DNA of 64,000 bases. Source: Kluyvera intermedia (lineage in GTDB: Bacteria; Pseudomonadota; Gammaproteobacteria; Enterobacterales; Enterobacteriaceae). The stretch's first letter is position 1, and each line of letters begins with the position of its first letter. Positions 62,318 to 64,000 of the stretch are shown piece by piece. The stretch spans positions 1 through 64,000 of the forward strand of contig NZ_JAKCNS010000016.1 in NCBI RefSeq assembly GCF_021440345.1, written 5' to 3'. The notes below the pieces were generated by a model, which saw only the letters and a list, made by a program, of their open reading frames with translations, ran no database searches and was not told where the DNA came from. Position numbers and translations under genes: made by a program.

Positions 62318-64000
62318 TTAACGTGGCAGGGCAGTGCCCCATTCACGCCATTCTTTGGGTTCAGACTCCAGCAACAAGAAGTGTTTTCCTTCCTGCGCTT
62401 TTGGCGCCAGCGGCGTTCCCGGCGGTGTGGCGAAGGCGATACCGCCGCGAATGAACTGATTAAAGGTGCCGGTTTTCACCACGCCGCCAATCAGGCCAAA
62501 GTCGAGGCTGTAGCCCGATGCCAGCCAGAAGACAGAGTTGTTGCGAACCAGGTGCTGATAGCGCTGGCCAATACGCATTTCGATCATCACGCGGTCAGAG
62601 AGGCTGCCCAGATGCAGGGCGGTGACCGTACCGACTTCCAGACCGCGGAACAGCACCGGAGTACCGATGTTCATCGAACCGGCTTCCGGCGCTTCGACCA
62701 CAATATTCAAACCGTTCAGGTAGCGCGAGTCAGAGATAGTCGCTTCCTGCAGTTCAAAGTCACGACGCATTTCTCCGTGCCCTGGCTCGACGTTGACGTA
62801 CGGCTGGAGCAACGTATCAAGATGTTCAACGCCTGCTGCCGAAATCTGCGGCGTAATCACCGAGAAGCGCGTGCCGCGACGGGCGAAGGTGCCGACGTAT
62901 TCCGGATAGAGCACGGCGCTGGCCTGGACTTCATTGCGTGAGGCGTTCAGCTCAAGACTTTGCACCTGTCCGATGTCGATGCCTAAATAGCGAATAGGCA
63001 TTCCGGCGGAGAGTTTATCGGCATCAAAAGCGTGCAGGGTTATCTGCCCACCGATAGCTCGAGCGGCGGTTTCTGACGGGAACAGCACTCGCTTGTCGCC
63101 TTTGCGACTGCCGTTGCTGGCCTGGTTAATGTTATCGAAGCTGACCGCGCCTTTGAGCGCCCGAGAGAGCGGAGAAGCCTGAACCGTTAACCCGCTGCCG
63201 TTAAGCTGCACTTTCGCACCGCCTTCGGCCCAGAAAACGCTGTTTGGCGTCAGCAGTGAGCGATACTCCGGCTTAATGTGCACCGCAATATCAAAGGCAT
63301 TGGCGCGCGGCTGGACGGAGGTGATTTCACCCACTTCAAACTTGCGGTACAGCACGACGGAGCCGGTCTGGATATCCGGCAACGTTTCAGCGGTCAGCAT
63401 CAAGGTGGTAGTCGGGTAATCACTCAGGTTGTTCTCCTGTGCTTTCTCCAGATTGGAATACAGCGGGTAGCTGGCCTTCATCGGGCCTTTTTCACCCGGC
63501 AGAATGCGGATGCCGCCGCTCAGCCACTCATTAGCGCTGGCACCGAGGAATTCCACACCATCAATACCGACTTTGACGTCCATCTTGCTGTTGACGACAA
63601 ACTTACTGTCGCCGTGCACTAAATCGCGATATTGCGGATCGATGGCGATGGCGAACTCAATCCCTTTTGCGCTCAGCGTACGCTGGAGAACCTGACCAAT
63701 TTTGACGCCATGCAGCATAATAGGCTGACCGCCGTCGATGCCATAGCTCTCCGGTGCCGTCAGCGTCAGCGTCATCACGCCGGGTTGCTGTAGCAATGTT
63801 TTATCGGCTGCCAGCACCGCAAAGCGGTCTTTCGGTTCACCTTCGCCAGGGACCAGCTCGAAGGTGCTGCCGGTCAACAGCATGCTGAGGTTAGGGTTAT
63901 CCAGCGTCAGTTTAGGTTGATGGAGTTCGATGCGCGTTTTTTCACGCAGCAGCGTAACCACGCTTGGATCGACGGTCATTTCGCCGGTCACCGAGCCATC
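62318..64000 (-). CDS. letB: MCE-family lipid transport tunnel protein LetB (YebT), 3' part
   Basis: Partial: the frame is open to the window edge, so the N-terminus (membrane anchor and first MCE domains) lies beyond 64000. E. coli LetB has 877 residues and seven stacked MCE rings forming a periplasmic lipid tunnel between the membranes. The visible 560 or so residues carry four MCE signatures: GQPIMLHGVKIGQV, GSVVLYRKFEVGEI, GMPIRYLGIDIGQV and GTPVLFRGLEVGTV, spaced about 115-135 residues apart, so MCE4-7 are likely covered. A stop 78 bp before the rsmF start supports a letAB-rsmF operon. Confidence 0.95.
   Translation of the reverse strand, partial: DGSVTGEMTVDPSVVTLLREKTRIELHQPKLTLDNPNLSMLLTGSTFELVPGEGEPKDRFAVLAADKTLLQQPGVMTLTLTAPESYGIDGGQPIMLHGVKIGQVLQRTLSAKGIEFAIAIDPQYRDLVHGDSKFVVNSKMDVKVGIDGVEFLGASANEWLSGGIRILPGEKGPMKASYPLYSNLEKAQENNLSDYPTTTLMLTAETLPDIQTGSVVLYRKFEVGEITSVQPRANAFDIAVHIKPEYRSLLTPNSVFWAEGGAKVQLNGSGLTVQASPLSRALKGAVSFDNINQASNGSRKGDKRVLFPSETAARAIGGQITLHAFDADKLSAGMPIRYLGIDIGQVQSLELNASRNEVQASAVLYPEYVGTFARRGTRFSVITPQISAAGVEHLDTLLQPYVNVEPGHGEMRRDFELQEATISDSRYLNGLNIVVEAPEAGSMNIGTPVLFRGLEVGTVTALHLGSLSDRVMIEMRIGQRYQHLVRNNSVFWLASGYSLDFGLIGGVVKTGTFNQFIRGGIAFATPPGTPLAPKAQEGKHFLLLESEPKEWREWGTALPR

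Overview
The window is chromosomal DNA from a motile, peritrichous-type member of the Enterobacteriaceae. From 25.5 kb to the end, gene content and order follow the E. coli K-12 segment argS - cutC - cmoBA - aspS - ruvCAB - znuACB - lpxM - pykA - zwf - edd - eda - purT - ptrB - holE - yebZY - rsmF - letB almost gene for gene, and most proteins have the same length as their E. coli counterparts. The genus cannot be fixed from the sequence alone. An Enterobacter/Lelliottia/Klebsiella aerogenes/Kosakonia/Citrobacter-like genome fits the GC-rich codon use, the ERIC and REP-type repeats, and the accessory genes.

Layout. 0.1-2.9 kb: a general porin and a dicarboxylate/amino-acid symporter stand where E. 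coli has the end of the motAB-cheAW operon. 3.1-9.4 kb: the chemotaxis operon tar-tap-cheRBYZ follows a textbook FliA (sigma28) promoter. 9.46-14.5 kb: a four-gene chaperone-usher fimbrial operon on the opposite strand separates cheZ from flhB. 15.0-18.6 kb: flhB-flhA-flhE of the flagellar export apparatus. 18.9-23.4 kb: a pectin-fragment island with two GPH-family transporters around a GH105 unsaturated rhamnogalacturonyl hydrolase (rhiT-rhiN type) and candidate KdgR and CRP sites. 23.5-25.3 kb: a second, PBP2-type penicillin-binding protein beside argS. 25.5-39 kb: argS, yecM, cutC, the cmoBA tRNA-modification pair, yecNED, aspS-nudB-yebC-ruvC, ruvAB, and a REP-like repeat pair. 38.2-43.3 kb: the divergent Zur-controlled zinc importer znuA/znuCB, the endopeptidase mepM and the lipid A acyltransferase lpxM. 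43.3-50.5 kb: central carbon genes pykA, hexR, zwf, edd and eda; a 127-bp ERIC element sits in the zwf leader. 50.5-58.1 kb: purT, yebE, ptrB, exoX, yobB, holE and the copper-type trio yobA-yebZ-yebY. 58.1-60.4 kb: an AT-rich accessory stretch with the small RNA gene sdsR (ryeA opposite), an unrecognised 108-residue protein, and a second lipid A acyltransferase of LpxP type. 60.4-64 kb: yebV, rsmF and the 3' part of letB, which runs off the window.

How the genes fit together. Four surface or motility modules (porin, chemotaxis/flagellum, fimbriae, lipid A acylation) and an Entner-Doudoroff module share the window. Edd/Eda form the Entner-Doudoroff route, and Eda also receives KDPG from pectin and uronate breakdown, so it links metabolically to the rhi island. 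HexR, zwf, edd-eda and pykA form one regulatory neighbourhood.

I found no new defence system, CRISPR array, prophage, integrase or insertion sequence. The most notable departures from the familiar backbone are the fimbrial operon inside the flagellar/chemotaxis region, the PBP2 paralogue, the ERIC in the zwf 5' leader, the NLDG-to-NLVG change in the symporter, and the AT-rich sdsR-lpxP segment with its unknown gene. Comparisons with E. coli and Salmonella are from memory, not from a search.
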